Counted from the stretch's first letter, positions 18,776 through 27,048 are shown. The stretch: 64,000 bases of DNA from Lutibacter sp. (GCF_021647475.1 NZ_JAKIUR010000008.1:1-64000), one strand, 5' to 3'. The notes: a model not told the origin generated them from the sequence alone. Numbers and translations are program-made.

Positions 18776-19705
18776 ATGAACAAATTTTACAGCAACGGAA
18801 AATTATTAATAACAGGCGAATATTTTGTGCTGGATGGAGCAAAATCATTGGCTGTTCCAACTACGTGCGGTCAATATTTAATGATTCAGCCTATAGAAGA
18901 ACCAAAACTAATTTGGAATAGTTTTACAAATGAAGGTATTTGTTGGTTGGAGGCAATTTTTGAGTTGCCAAAATTACGTTTAATTAGTGCAACGTTTGAT
19001 TCAGAAAAAGATGGAGGAAACGATAAGCTTGCTGAAAATTTAAGGGAAATATTGTTTCAAACTCAAAAGTTGAATCCAACTTTTTTAAATTCAGAAAAAG
19101 GATTTTCAGTAAAAACAACTCTTACTTTTCCTAAAAATTGGGGATTGGGAACTTCTTCAACATTAATAAATAATATTGCAAATTGGGCAAAAGTTAATCC
19201 GTATAAATTATTAGAAAACACATTTGGAGGAAGCGGTTATGATATTGCTTGTGCTCAACATAATACACCAATTTTATACACAAGAAACGTAATAAATCCA
19301 ATTGCTAAGCAGGTCGATTTCAATCCTTCATTTAAAGAAAACTTGTATTTTGTGTATTTAAACAAAAAACAAAATAGCAGAGAAGGCATTCAACGATTTA
19401 AAAATTTAAAAGAAAATTTAACTTCTGAAATAAAAGACATTTCAGAAATAACAGATGCTATTGTGAATTGTAAAAATTTGCTTGATTTTGAAAAATTACT
19501 TTTTGAACATGAACAAATCGTATCAAAAACAATTCAGTTGAAAACAGTACAGGAAGAATTGTTCGCTGATTATTTTGGGCAAGTAAAAAGTTTAGGAGCT
19601 TGGGGTGGCGATTTTATTTTGGCTACAGGAAATGAAGATACACCTAGCTATTTTAAACAAAAAGGATTTCAAACCGTGATTCTTTATAAAGATTTAATTT
19701 TATAA
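18776..19705 (+). CDS. GYDIA family GHMP kinase
   Basis: Small-molecule kinase of the GHMP superfamily, 309 residues. The N-terminal motif is GKLLITGEYFVLDGAKSLAV. The ATP-binding glycine/serine loop is PKNWGLGTSSTLINNIANW. The family-naming stretch is FGGSGYDIACAQHNTPI. The C-terminal GHMP motif is SLGAWGGDFILATG. In Flavobacteriia this family travels with mevalonate genes, as here, directly behind HMG-CoA reductase. The window contains a separate mevalonate kinase and a decarboxylase but no classical phosphomevalonate kinase, so GYDIA is a candidate for that step. The last point is inference. Confidence 0.88.
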   Translation: MNKFYSNGKLLITGEYFVLDGAKSLAVPTTCGQYLMIQPIEEPKLIWNSFTNEGICWLEAIFELPKLRLISATFDSEKDGGNDKLAENLREILFQTQKLNPTFLNSEKGFSVKTTLTFPKNWGLGTSSTLINNIANWAKVNPYKLLENTFGGSGYDIACAQHNTPILYTRNVINPIAKQVDFNPSFKENLYFVYLNKKQNSREGIQRFKNLKENLTSEIKDISEITDAIVNCKNLLDFEKLLFEHEQIVSKTIQLKTVQEELFADYFGQVKSLGAWGGDFILATGNEDTPSYFKQKGFQTVILYKDLIL

Positions 19706-19725
19706 CATATAACCTTGTGTAAAGT

Positions 19726-19824
19726 CGTCATTCTGAACCTGCCAGCAGCAGGCGGGCTTGTTTCAGAATCTCATCAAGTAAATATCTCAATATTCTGTAA
19801 ACCTAAAACAAGTTTAGGTTGACG
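19726..19824. repeat. Family-1 two-hairpin repeat, copy 1
   Basis: Begins CGTCATTCTGAACCTGCCAG and ends AGTTTAGGTTGACG. The left half folds around CTGCCAGCAGCAGGCGGG, the right half around AACCTAAAACAAGTTTAGGTT, and the ends CGTCA/TGACG pair. It fills the gap between the GYDIA kinase and the flavoprotein gene. Confidence 0.85.
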
Positions 19825-19848
19825 AAAAAATAATATGACAGAAAATAA

Positions 19849-21060
19849 ATGAAGAAAAAATTTATAATTATTGGAGGTGGTGCAGCAGGTTTTTTTGCGG
19901 CAATAAATGCCGCAGAATTAAATCCAGATTTGGAAGTGCTAATTTTAGAAGGAAATAATAAAGTTTTACAAAAAGTAAAAGTTTCTGGAGGAGGACGTTG
20001 CAATGTTACCCACGCATGTTTTACGCCAAATGAATTGGTAGCATTTTACCCAAGAGGTAAAAAAGAATTGCTAGGACCATTTCATCAATTTATGACTGGA
20101 GATACAATGGAATGGTTTGAAAATAGAGGAATCCCATTAAAAATTGAAGATGATAATCGGGTTTTTCCTGAAAGTAATTCATCACAAACTATTATTGATT
20201 GCTTTTTGAAAAGCACTAAAAATGCTGGAGTTGTATTAAAAACAAGTGCTCGAGTTGATGCCATTCTCAAAAAAGACGACCAGTTTTTAGTAAAAACTAC
20301 TTCCGAAGAATTTATAGCTGATTATTTATTGATTGCAACTGGAAGTAATGCTAAAGTTTTGGATATGATTTCAGGGTTGGGGCATAAAATAATACCACCC
20401 GTTCCTTCTCTTTTTACATTTAATATTAATGATGCTTTGTTAAAAAATATTCCAGGAATATCAGTTTCAAATGCTTCTGTAAAAATTGTAAATTCTAAAT
20501 TAGAAGAAAATGGACCGTTATTAATTACACATTGGGGATTGAGTGGACCAGCAATTTTAAAATTATCGGCTTGGGGAGCGGTTGAATTGTACCAAAAAGG
20601 CTATAGTTTTGAAATTGAAGTAAATTGGTTATCTACAAATCTTGAAACAGTATTGAATATTTTAAAATCAGTAAAGAAAGAACAAGCCAAAAAACAAGTA
20701 ATTGTACGATCTCCTTTTTCTGAAATTTCAAAACGTTTGTGGGAACAATTTGTACTTGCAGCTCAAATTACTTCAGAAGTTAAATGGGCGCAATTAAGTA
20801 ATAAAGAATTAGAGAATTTAGCCAATCAGTTAGCCAAATGTACCTTTAAAGTTTCGGGAAAAAGTACGTTTAAAGATGAGTTTGTAACTGCTGGAGGAAT
20901 TGATTTAAAAGAAATAAATTTTAAGCGATTTGAAAGTAAATTGCATAAAAATCTGTTTTTTGCAGGCGAAGTACTAAATATTGATGCCATTACAGGCGGA
21001 TTTAATTTTCAAAATGCTTGGACAGGTGGTTGGATTGTGGCGAATGCTGTTGGGAACTAG
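19849..21060 (+). CDS. NAD(P)/FAD-dependent oxidoreductase, HI0933/BaiN family
   Basis: Cytoplasmic flavoprotein of 403 residues. The FAD-binding Rossmann motif is at the very start (IIGGGAAGFFAAINAAE), followed by KVKVSGGGRCNVTH, which is characteristic of the HI0933 family. The second FAD contact lies at the C-terminus (FFAGEVLNIDAITGGFNFQNAWTGG, quoted in parts: FFAGEVLNID, GGFNFQNAWTGG). The physiological substrate of most members is unknown; BaiN acts on bile-acid intermediates, which need not apply here. Family-1 repeats flank it on both sides. It sits within the split mevalonate region, but no link to that pathway can be read from the sequence. Confidence 0.9.
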   Translation: MKKKFIIIGGGAAGFFAAINAAELNPDLEVLILEGNNKVLQKVKVSGGGRCNVTHACFTPNELVAFYPRGKKELLGPFHQFMTGDTMEWFENRGIPLKIEDDNRVFPESNSSQTIIDCFLKSTKNAGVVLKTSARVDAILKKDDQFLVKTTSEEFIADYLLIATGSNAKVLDMISGLGHKIIPPVPSLFTFNINDALLKNIPGISVSNASVKIVNSKLEENGPLLITHWGLSGPAILKLSAWGAVELYQKGYSFEIEVNWLSTNLETVLNILKSVKKEQAKKQVIVRSPFSEISKRLWEQFVLAAQITSEVKWAQLSNKELENLANQLAKCTFKVSGKSTFKDEFVTAGGIDLKEINFKRFESKLHKNLFFAGEVLNIDAITGGFNFQNAWTGGWIVANAVGN

Positions 21061-21078
21061 TATTAAATTGAAAAAATA

Positions 21079-21176
21079 CGTCATTCTGAACCTGCCAGCC
21101 GCAGGCGGGCTTGATTCAGAATCTCACTTAGAAAAGTATAATAGGTATGAGAACCTGAAATAAATTCAGGTTGACG
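21079..21176. repeat. Family-1 two-hairpin repeat, copy 2
   Basis: Begins CGTCATTCTGAACCTGCCAG with the hairpin core CTGCCAGCCGCAGGCGGG, and ends AAATTCAGGTTGACG. Same orientation as copy 1. It lies between the convergent flavoprotein gene and the small gene at 21195 and may act as their terminator. Confidence 0.85.
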
Positions 21177-21194
21177 AGATAATCTAAATTTTAA

Positions 21195-21431
21195 CTATTT
21201 CGCTAATTCTCCACGATGCGGAATTAAAGCATCTCTATAAATTTTCATATCTGCTTCATCAACAATAATAAATGCAATGGTATGTGTTTCAGAAATTTGT
21301 GTGAAATTACTTTCATAAAAATGCAACTTTTCTTTGTTAGCAAATTCTTTTAAGTGAATAGCTTGATGTTCAGCAGTTTTTAAAGCATCTAAACCTCTAA
21401 AATCCCAAATTAATTTCAGTTTTCTATTCAT
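21195..21431 (-). CDS. Small conserved hypothetical protein
   Basis: A 78-residue soluble protein starting MNRKLKLIWDFRGLDALKTA, with HHQAIHL-like (AEHQAIHLKEF) and ending LIPHRGELAK. The pattern of alternating beta and alpha segments suggests a compact globular fold. I recognise no named family. It lies 1 nt downstream of thiN on the same strand, which argues for a real gene on the thiN transcript. No function is assigned. Confidence 0.75.
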   Translation of the reverse strand: MNRKLKLIWDFRGLDALKTAEHQAIHLKEFANKEKLHFYESNFTQISETHTIAFIIVDEADMKIYRDALIPHRGELAK

Positions 21432-21432
21432 T

Positions 21433-22038
21433 TTAATGACTGATGTAAATTAATAAATCTCCTTTTTTAAAAGTAATTTCAATGGTGTTTTCAATAGCTT
21501 TATTTCTGGTGCCAATACGTTTGCCAAAAACTAAACTTTCATTTACTAACGGATATTGTAATCCTGAAGTGGTTATTCCTTTTGCTTTCGGAAAAGGAAT
21601 TAACGAAATATTTTTATTTAAAACATTAGATATTTTAAACGTATTATTTATAAAAAAATACATTCCAAAATCATCATAAAAAGTGATATTTAGTTTGGTT
21701 TTCCAAGCTAAAGCGGTACTAATATTTCCTAAAAAGTGATCGTGTTCTTTACCACTTCCTCCATAAACATCAATAGTATTAAAACCTCTTTTATTTAAAA
21801 TAGCTAGTGCTTTATCAAAATCAGTAAAATTTTGATTGGGAGTGTTGATTACTTCCGCAGTTGTTGGGATTGATTCAATAGAATCAAAATCACCAGTTAT
21901 CAAATCAGGTTCAATATTTTTTTCTTTAAAATGGTTATAAGCACCATCAATAGCACAAACAATTTGATAATTAGATAAGTTAGGAAATACTGTCGGTTTC
22001 TCTCCGTTTAATAAAACAAAAGCCTTTTTAGATTTCAT
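21433..22038 (-). CDS. thiN: Thiamine diphosphokinase
   Basis: Transfers pyrophosphate from ATP to thiamine, giving thiamine diphosphate. It has 201 residues, a normal length. Family motifs are visible: AIDGAYNHF, DLITGDFDSIES, NQNFTDFDKALAIL and VYGGSGKEHDHFLGN, which form the ATP/metal site. The C-terminal thiamine-binding domain includes GITTSGLQYPL and RNKAIENTIEITF. No TPP riboswitch is visible upstream. It is followed after 1 nt by the small gene at 21195. Confidence 0.93.
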   Translation of the reverse strand: MKSKKAFVLLNGEKPTVFPNLSNYQIVCAIDGAYNHFKEKNIEPDLITGDFDSIESIPTTAEVINTPNQNFTDFDKALAILNKRGFNTIDVYGGSGKEHDHFLGNISTALAWKTKLNITFYDDFGMYFFINNTFKISNVLNKNISLIPFPKAKGITTSGLQYPLVNESLVFGKRIGTRNKAIENTIEITFKKGDLLIYISH

Positions 22039-22069
22039 AAGGCAAAATTAACTAAAAAGGCATTTGAAT

Positions 22070-22447
22070 TTAAATTTTCGAAGGTATTTCTTCTTTCTGC
22101 ATCCAAGTAATAATAATTATTCCTAATCTACTAACTAAGAAAACAACCATTCCAAATACTGGACTTAACAACGCAATTTTTAGTCCTGAAGCTAAAACAG
22201 CAGGAGAAACATTGCCAACTATTTGAATTGAATCAAAAGCTCCTATTAGTCCAATCATTTGTCCTAAAAAGCCCCAAACCAATGCAAATAAACTAATATG
22301 ACTTATTAATTTTCGGGTTTTGCCTTCAGCATCACCTTTAATAAGTGCTTTTACAATTAATGCGATACAAATTAGGAGCATTGCAAAAGTTGGATATGAA
22401 AAAGTGGCTCCACCATCGTTTAATAAATTTAAAAATAAAAGTTTCAT
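22070..22447 (-). CDS. Short MotA/TolQ/ExbB-like membrane protein
   Basis: A 125-residue protein with three hydrophobic segments at about 16-36, 50-70 and 87-115. The stretch WGFLGQMIGLIGAFDSI and SPAVLASGLKIALLSPVFGM matches the conserved core of MotA/TolQ/ExbB proton-channel subunits, in which Gly- and Ser/Thr-rich helices line the channel. It is much shorter than ExbB and lacks the cytoplasmic loop. No ExbD- or MotB-like partner is nearby. It lies back to back with the histidine kinase gene at 22661. A stand-alone short form with unknown energised partner is the cautious reading. Confidence 0.75.
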   Translation of the reverse strand: MKLLFLNLLNDGGATFSYPTFAMLLICIALIVKALIKGDAEGKTRKLISHISLFALVWGFLGQMIGLIGAFDSIQIVGNVSPAVLASGLKIALLSPVFGMVVFLVSRLGIIIITWMQKEEIPSKI

Positions 22448-22475
22448 AAAAAATGTTTTTAATGTTAATATGTTT

Positions 22476-22483
22476 CAAATATA
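22476..22483 (-). promoter_or_regulatory. Putative -7 box for the MotA/ExbB-like gene
   Basis: The minus strand reads TATATTTG and ends 28 nt before the ATG at 22447. Confidence 0.4.
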
Positions 22484-22660
22484 TCTTGATACTAGCTAGT
22501 ATTTATTTAATTGCGATAGTTTACAAAAAGAGAATTAAAAATAACTTGTTTTCTGGTTCTTTTGGTATATAACTTGTAATAAATGCCAAATATCGTTACT
22601 TTTTTGAATTTCATCGCAAAAGCATTTTTTTTTAGTTAAAAAAGTAGATATTGCAGAATA

Positions 22661-23731
22661 ATGAAGATACCAAAAGTGTTTTTTAAATATAGTGTTGAGG
22701 TAATTCTACACCTACTATTTTGGGGAGTAGTGTATTTCTTTTATACCTATTTTTTAGGTTATGGAAGTAATAACACCAACTATGTAAACAGATTTTCAGC
22801 ATTTTTAATGCCTATAACAATTGGCATTAGTTACTTTTTTTTATACTTTCTTATTCCTAACTATTTATTAAAGCGAAAGCGTGTTTTATTTTTAGTATAT
22901 AGTGCGTATACATTTATTATTTCGGTATTTTTAATTATTCTTTCCATATTATATGGGTTGGTTTTTTTAATAGAGCTAAATTCGAATGATACTTCTCCAC
23001 TAACCAAAACACTTCCTTTTATTATTTTAGGTGTGTATTTTGTCGTTTTAATTGTGGTTTCGTTAAGTTTAATAATGCACAATTATAATTCAATAGTAAA
23101 CAATGAAAATCTGAAGAACAAAATATTAGAAACACAATTGCAAATAAAAGATCAGGAATTACGGTTTTTAAAGATGCAAATCCACCCTCATTTTTTGTTC
23201 AATTCATTAAATACAATTTATGGTTTTGCTTTGGAAAAAAAGGATGAGGCTCCTGAAATGATTTTAAAACTATCAAACTTATTAGATTACATTTTATACC
23301 AAATAGAAAAACCTCAAGTGCTGTTAATGGATGAAGTAAATCATTTATTAGATTATGTTTCGCTCGAAAAAATGCGTTTTCACGATACACTAGAAGTTAA
23401 AACAACTATTGATGTTTCTAGCAATACTATTCAAATAGCTCCAATGTTGTTAATTCCTTTTGTCGAAAATGCCTTTAAACACGGAGATATTGTTAATGGA
23501 AGTTTAAACGTAACGATTCATATAAAAACAGAAGATGATGTGTTATTTTTTAGAATTGAAAACACGTTTATTAAAGAAAATAAAACTAGTAATGGCATTG
23601 GATTGGAAAACATTGCAAAACGATTGGAAATGCTGTTTGCCAATTCATACTCGTTAGAAACCAATCAAACAGCCAATTATTTTAAAGTGAAACTAACTAT
23701 TCGTAATTTAAAACAATTTAAAAATGAGTAA
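22661..23731 (+). CDS. LytS-type sensor histidine kinase
   Basis: Membrane sensor kinase of the His_kinase (PF06580) group, 356 residues. Four membrane segments occupy about 10-145 without a recognisable extracellular sensor domain. A short coiled coil follows (NENLKNKILETQLQIKDQEL). The phospho-acceptor His is in LKMQIHPHFLFNSLNTIYGF, the N-box is LIPFVENAFKHGD and the G-box is NGIGLENIAKRLEML. Its stop overlaps the start of the response regulator by 8 nt, so the two form one expressed unit. The signal is unknown. Confidence 0.94.
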   Translation: MKIPKVFFKYSVEVILHLLFWGVVYFFYTYFLGYGSNNTNYVNRFSAFLMPITIGISYFFLYFLIPNYLLKRKRVLFLVYSAYTFIISVFLIILSILYGLVFLIELNSNDTSPLTKTLPFIILGVYFVVLIVVSLSLIMHNYNSIVNNENLKNKILETQLQIKDQELRFLKMQIHPHFLFNSLNTIYGFALEKKDEAPEMILKLSNLLDYILYQIEKPQVLLMDEVNHLLDYVSLEKMRFHDTLEVKTTIDVSSNTIQIAPMLLIPFVENAFKHGDIVNGSLNVTIHIKTEDDVLFFRIENTFIKENKTSNGIGLENIAKRLEMLFANSYSLETNQTANYFKVKLTIRNLKQFKNE

Positions 23732-24440
23732 AGTAGTAAATTGTATTATAGTTGATGACGAACCGGTTGCCCGTGATATTTTAAAGAGTCATTTGCAAAA
23801 AATAGATGCAGTAACTGTTGTTGCAACGTGTAAAAATGCAGTGGAAGCTTTTAATGAAATTAGTTCAAATAAAATTGACTTAATTTTTTTAGACATTAAT
23901 ATGCCTGAGATTTCAGGTTTGTCTTTTGCAAAAGCTATCAATAAGAATATCAAAGTAATATTTACTACGGCTTATAGAGAATATGCTGTGGATGGTTTTA
24001 ATTTGCAAGCTGTAGATTATTTATTAAAACCAATTTCGTTTGAACGTTTATTGCAAGCTGTAAATAAATTTTTAGATGAGAGTGTTTTTATTGAAACCAA
24101 AGCCACTTCTGAAATAATTCAGGAAAAAAGTAATTTTATTTTTGTGCGTTCTGATAGAAAAATGATTAAAATTAATTTTTCGGAAATCAATTACATTGAA
24201 AGTTTTAGCGATTATATAAAAATTCATTTAAGCGATAAAATAATTATTACGCGTGAAACCATCACAAATATTGAAGCAAAACTTCCTAAAAACGATTTTA
24301 TGAGGATTCACCGTTCTTATATTGTTTCAATTTCTAAAATTAATTCGTTTACCAATGAGTTTATTGAAGTACAAAAAAAGGCAATTCCAATTAGTAGAAG
24401 TTATAAAAAAGAAGTGTTGCTAAGATTAGAAAATGTTTAA
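23724..24440 (+). CDS. LytTR-family response regulator
   Basis: DNA-binding response regulator, 238 residues. The receiver domain (about 1-120) has the acidic pair in IVDDEPVARDIL, the phospho-acceptor Asp in LIFLDINMPEISGL and the Lys in AVDYLLKPISFERLL. The LytTR domain spans about 140-235, with IKINFSEINYIESFSDYIKI and MRIHRSYIVS. The overlap with the kinase gene makes it the cognate partner. Targets are not visible; the nearest candidate is the divergent MotA/ExbB-like gene. Two repeats follow its stop codon. Confidence 0.94.
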   Translation: MSKVVNCIIVDDEPVARDILKSHLQKIDAVTVVATCKNAVEAFNEISSNKIDLIFLDINMPEISGLSFAKAINKNIKVIFTTAYREYAVDGFNLQAVDYLLKPISFERLLQAVNKFLDESVFIETKATSEIIQEKSNFIFVRSDRKMIKINFSEINYIESFSDYIKIHLSDKIIITRETITNIEAKLPKNDFMRIHRSYIVSISKINSFTNEFIEVQKKAIPISRSYKKEVLLRLENV

Positions 24441-24471
24441 AGCTTGTGTACCTATGATAAACTAAGAAAAT

Positions 24472-24570
24472 CGTCATTCTGAACCTGCCAGCAGCAGGCG
24501 GGCTTGTTTCAGAATCTCATTAAGCTAATTTCTAATTATTAAGAGAACCTGAAACCAGTTCAGGTTGACG
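24472..24570. repeat. Family-1 two-hairpin repeat, copy 3
   Basis: Begins CGTCATTCTGAACCTGCCAG with CTGCCAGCAGCAGGCGGG and ends ACCAGTTCAGGTTGACG. It is nearly identical to copy 1 over its left half and lies 31 nt after the LytTR gene. Confidence 0.85.
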
Positions 24571-24629
24571 TAAATTGACTTTATTGGAGGCTTCATTAAA
24601 TACTAGTTTTTCTAAGTTTAATTTAGAAT

Positions 24630-24832
24630 AACTCGTTGTGCATTTTGACTCTTTAAACATACTATTAGGTCAATTCGAGACTGCCTGACGGCGAGGTAGA
24701 TAATTTTTGATAAAAAATGGTATCGAGAACGGCTGTTTTTAACTAAAAAACCTATTCTCGATACTAATTTCAAGCCTAAAAAGGCTAAAATTCACTCGTA
24801 TTGACGAAATTTATTATAATGCACAACGGGTT
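24630..24832. repeat. Family-2 nested palindromic repeat, copy A
   Basis: Outer arms AACTCGTTGTGCATTTTGA and the inverse ATAATGCACAACGGGTT bracket a core with GACTGCCTGACGGCGAGG, ATCGAGAACGG, ATTCTCGATAC and AGCCTAAAAAGGCTAAAATT. It is about 203 bp and runs opposite to copies B (28987) and C (40225). The 5' extension of the decarboxylase open frame (to 24801) lies in its right arm. With copy 3 of family 1 it fills the 453-nt gap 24441-24893; no gene is visible there. Confidence 0.85.
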
Positions 24833-24847
24833 AGAATATAACTTTTG

Positions 24848-24878
24848 TTGTCTTAACAATAAGAATAAATTATCTTTG
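24848..24878 (+). promoter_or_regulatory. Putative promoter of diphosphomevalonate decarboxylase gene
   Basis: TTG at 24848-24850 and TATCTTTG at 24871-24878 are 20 nt apart, a good fit to the Bacteroidota TTG-N19-23-TAnnTTTG pattern. The box ends 15 nt before the TTG start codon proposed at 24894 and lies just outside the family-2 repeat. Confidence 0.5.
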
Positions 24879-24893
24879 AGCAAAATTTTTACT

Positions 24894-26054
24894 TTGATTG
24901 CATCTGATTTTATTTTAAATAGTTTTGATACAACTAAAATAACTAACGGAAGTGTAACTTGGAAAACACCAAGCAACATCGCCTTAGTAAAATATTGGGG
25001 AAAAGAAGCACCTCAAATACCTAAAAATCCTTCCATCAGTTTTACGTTAGATGCTTGTTTTACGTTGACAACTTTGGAATATCAAAAACGTCAACCTGAA
25101 CTTGATTCAGGTTCTCATAGTAAGATGCTGAAACAATCCCGACAACTATCGGGACAGGTTGACGATAACTCGTTCAACTTTGATGTCTATTTTGAAGGAG
25201 AAAAAAAGGATGATTTCAAACCTAAAATTCAAAAATTTTTTGAAAGAATTGAAAAATATGTTCCTTTTATAAAAGAGTATAATTTTGTAATAAAATCTAG
25301 AAATTCTTTTCCACATAGTAGCGGAATTGCATCTTCAGCAAGCGGTATGAGTGCATTGGCATTGTGTATTATGAGTTTAGAACGTTCATTAAGTAACATT
25401 GAAATGACGGATGTATATTTCAATAAAAAAGCATCTTTTTTAGCACGATTAGGTTCGGGAAGTGCTTGCAGAAGTATTGAAGGGTCTGTAGTTGTTTGGG
25501 GGAAACATAAAGAAATTAAAGGAAGTTCCGATTTATTTGGAATAAAATTTCCAGATGAAATTCATGTAAATTTTAAAAACTATCACGATACTATTTTGCT
25601 GGTTGACGAAGGAGAGAAACAGGTTTCAAGTACTGTGGGACATCAATTAATGAATAATCATCCGTTTGCAGAGCAACGCTTTTTACAAGCAAATAAAAAT
25701 ATATCAAAACTGTCAAAAATTCTTCAAACTGGAAATCTAAAGGAATTTATTAGTTTAGTGGAAAGTGAAGCATTAACCTTGCATGCAATGATGATGACTA
25801 GCAATCCATATTTTATGTTGATGAAGCCAGATACACTAAAAATTATCAATAAAATTTGGAAGTTTAGAGCAGAAACTAACTCAAATATATGCTTTACTTT
25901 AGATGCAGGTGCAAATGTTCACGTGCTTTTCCCTGAGAGAGAAAAAGAGATTGGTCACAATTTTATAATAAACGAGTTAATTCAATTGTGTAATAAAAAT
26001 CATTATATTTGCGATAGAATTGGAGTTGGGGCAAAACAATTATCAATTAAATAG
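24894..26054 (+). CDS. mvaD: Diphosphomevalonate decarboxylase with in-frame repeat insertion
   Basis: GHMP-fold enzyme that converts diphosphomevalonate to isopentenyl diphosphate with ATP. Motifs: TPSNIALVKYWGKEAPQIPK, PHSSGIASSASGMSALALC, ARLGSGSACRSIEG and, with the catalytic Asp, CFTLDAGANVHVLFP. The frame is open from a TTG at 24801, but that start lies in a repeat and before the probable promoter. The TTG at 24894 (then IASDFILNSF) fits family N-termini better, giving 386 residues; no ATG is available there. Residues about 66-91 are encoded by a family-1 repeat (25089-25164) between EYQKR and DNSFNFDVYFEG, and all motifs downstream remain in frame. It ends 4 nt before the mevalonate kinase gene. 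Confidence 0.9.
   Translation: MIASDFILNSFDTTKITNGSVTWKTPSNIALVKYWGKEAPQIPKNPSISFTLDACFTLTTLEYQKRQPELDSGSHSKMLKQSRQLSGQVDDNSFNFDVYFEGEKKDDFKPKIQKFFERIEKYVPFIKEYNFVIKSRNSFPHSSGIASSASGMSALALCIMSLERSLSNIEMTDVYFNKKASFLARLGSGSACRSIEGSVVVWGKHKEIKGSSDLFGIKFPDEIHVNFKNYHDTILLVDEGEKQVSSTVGHQLMNNHPFAEQRFLQANKNISKLSKILQTGNLKEFISLVESEALTLHAMMMTSNPYFMLMKPDTLKIINKIWKFRAETNSNICFTLDAGANVHVLFPEREKEIGHNFIINELIQLCNKNHYICDRIGVGAKQLSIK
25089..25164. repeat. Family-1 two-hairpin repeat inside a coding sequence, copy 4
   Basis: The ends CGTCAACCTG (25089-25098) and CAGGTTGACG (25155-25164) form a perfect 10-bp stem. Inside are AACCTGAACTTGATTCAGGT and TCCCGACAACTATCGGGA. It is inverted relative to copies 1-3 and shorter (76 bp). 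It is read in frame as RQPELDSGSHSKMLKQSRQL then SGQVD, with no stop. It is the only family-1 copy in a gene in this window. Confidence 0.9.
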
Positions 26055-26058
26055 AACT

Positions 26059-26985
26059 ATGAAAGGACCACTTTTTTACGCAAAAATTTTACTTTTCGGT
26101 GAATATGGAATTATAAAGGATTCCAAAGGGTTGGCAATACCATACAATAGTTATCAAGGAGCTTTAAAAAAAGCTGACGTTTTAACTGAAGAAGTAAAAA
26201 AATCAAATAAAAAATTACAGAATTTTTATGAATATCTTGAGAACTCAAATCAAGAGTTGATTTATCTAAGGCTACAAGATTTTAAGGTTGATTTAGAGGA
26301 AGGAATGTATTTTGATTCCAGTATTCCTCAAGGTTATGGAGTAGGGAGTTCTGGAGCTTTAGTCGCTTCAATTTATGATAAATACGCTGATGATAAAATT
26401 ACAGTTTTAGAAAATTTAACACGTGAAAAATTACTTAAACTAAAACATATTTTTTCATTTATGGAATCGTATTTCCATGGGAAAAGCTCAGGTTTAGATC
26501 CATTAAATTCATACTTAAGCTTGCCAATACTAATCAATTCAAAAGATAATTTAGAACCTACCGGAATTCCATCTCAAAAAGAAGGAAAAGGAGCCGTTTT
26601 CTTATTAGATTCTGAAATGATGGGTGAAACAGAACCTATGGTAACCATTTTTATGAATAAAATGAAAAATGAAGGATTCAGAAAAATGCTAAATGAAGAT
26701 TTTGCAAAATACACCGATGCTTGTATTGACGATTTTTTACATGGAAATGTAAAATCGTTATTTGGTAATGTTAAGCAACTTTCAAAAGTAGTATTTGAAA
26801 ATTTTAAACCAATGATTCCAAAAACATTCCATACTATTTGGCAAAAAGGAATTGATTCTAACGACTACTATTTAAAACTTTGCGGTTCAGGTGGTGGTGG
26901 TTATATTTTAGGCTTTACTGAAGATTATGCAAAGACAAAAAATATACTAAAAAAATATAAGCTGGAACTAGTTTATAGATTTTAG
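26059..26985 (+). CDS. Mevalonate kinase
   Basis: GHMP kinase that phosphorylates mevalonate, 308 residues from ATG 26059 (MKGPLFYAKILLFGEYGIIK). An earlier in-frame ATG lies inside the decarboxylase gene and is rejected because the family starts at this Lys-Gly-Pro region. Motif 2 is IPQGYGVGSSGALVAS and motif 3 is LKLCGSGGGGYILGF. The Asp-containing segment YFHGKSSGLDPLNSYL supplies the catalytic base region. The 4-nt spacing to the decarboxylase indicates coupling. A UbiA prenyltransferase follows 63 nt downstream. Confidence 0.9.
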   Translation: MKGPLFYAKILLFGEYGIIKDSKGLAIPYNSYQGALKKADVLTEEVKKSNKKLQNFYEYLENSNQELIYLRLQDFKVDLEEGMYFDSSIPQGYGVGSSGALVASIYDKYADDKITVLENLTREKLLKLKHIFSFMESYFHGKSSGLDPLNSYLSLPILINSKDNLEPTGIPSQKEGKGAVFLLDSEMMGETEPMVTIFMNKMKNEGFRKMLNEDFAKYTDACIDDFLHGNVKSLFGNVKQLSKVVFENFKPMIPKTFHTIWQKGIDSNDYYLKLCGSGGGGYILGFTEDYAKTKNILKKYKLELVYRF

Positions 26986-27048
26986 TAACTTAATTTATGC
27001 TCAAATAAAATTTAATAAACTAACTATTAAATTTTATAACTTATTTAA

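Noticed and set aside
20981..21163. 60-codon frame across the end of the flavoprotein gene and a repeat
   Set aside because: Its first half is an alternative frame of the flavoprotein and its second half is repeat DNA.
22039..22069. TPP riboswitch upstream of thiN, and -7 box at 22043-22050
   Set aside because: The gap is only 31 nt, too short for a riboswitch, and the box would put the transcription start inside the coding sequence.
24472..24832. CRISPR-like array from adjacent repeats
   Set aside because: The two repeats belong to different families; there are no regularly spaced direct repeats of 25-40 bp with unique spacers, and no cas genes anywhere in the window.
24801..24893. N-terminal extension of the decarboxylase from TTG 24801
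   Set aside because: The first 10 codons lie in the arm of a repeat and the rest overlaps the probable promoter; the encoded residues are unlike the family.
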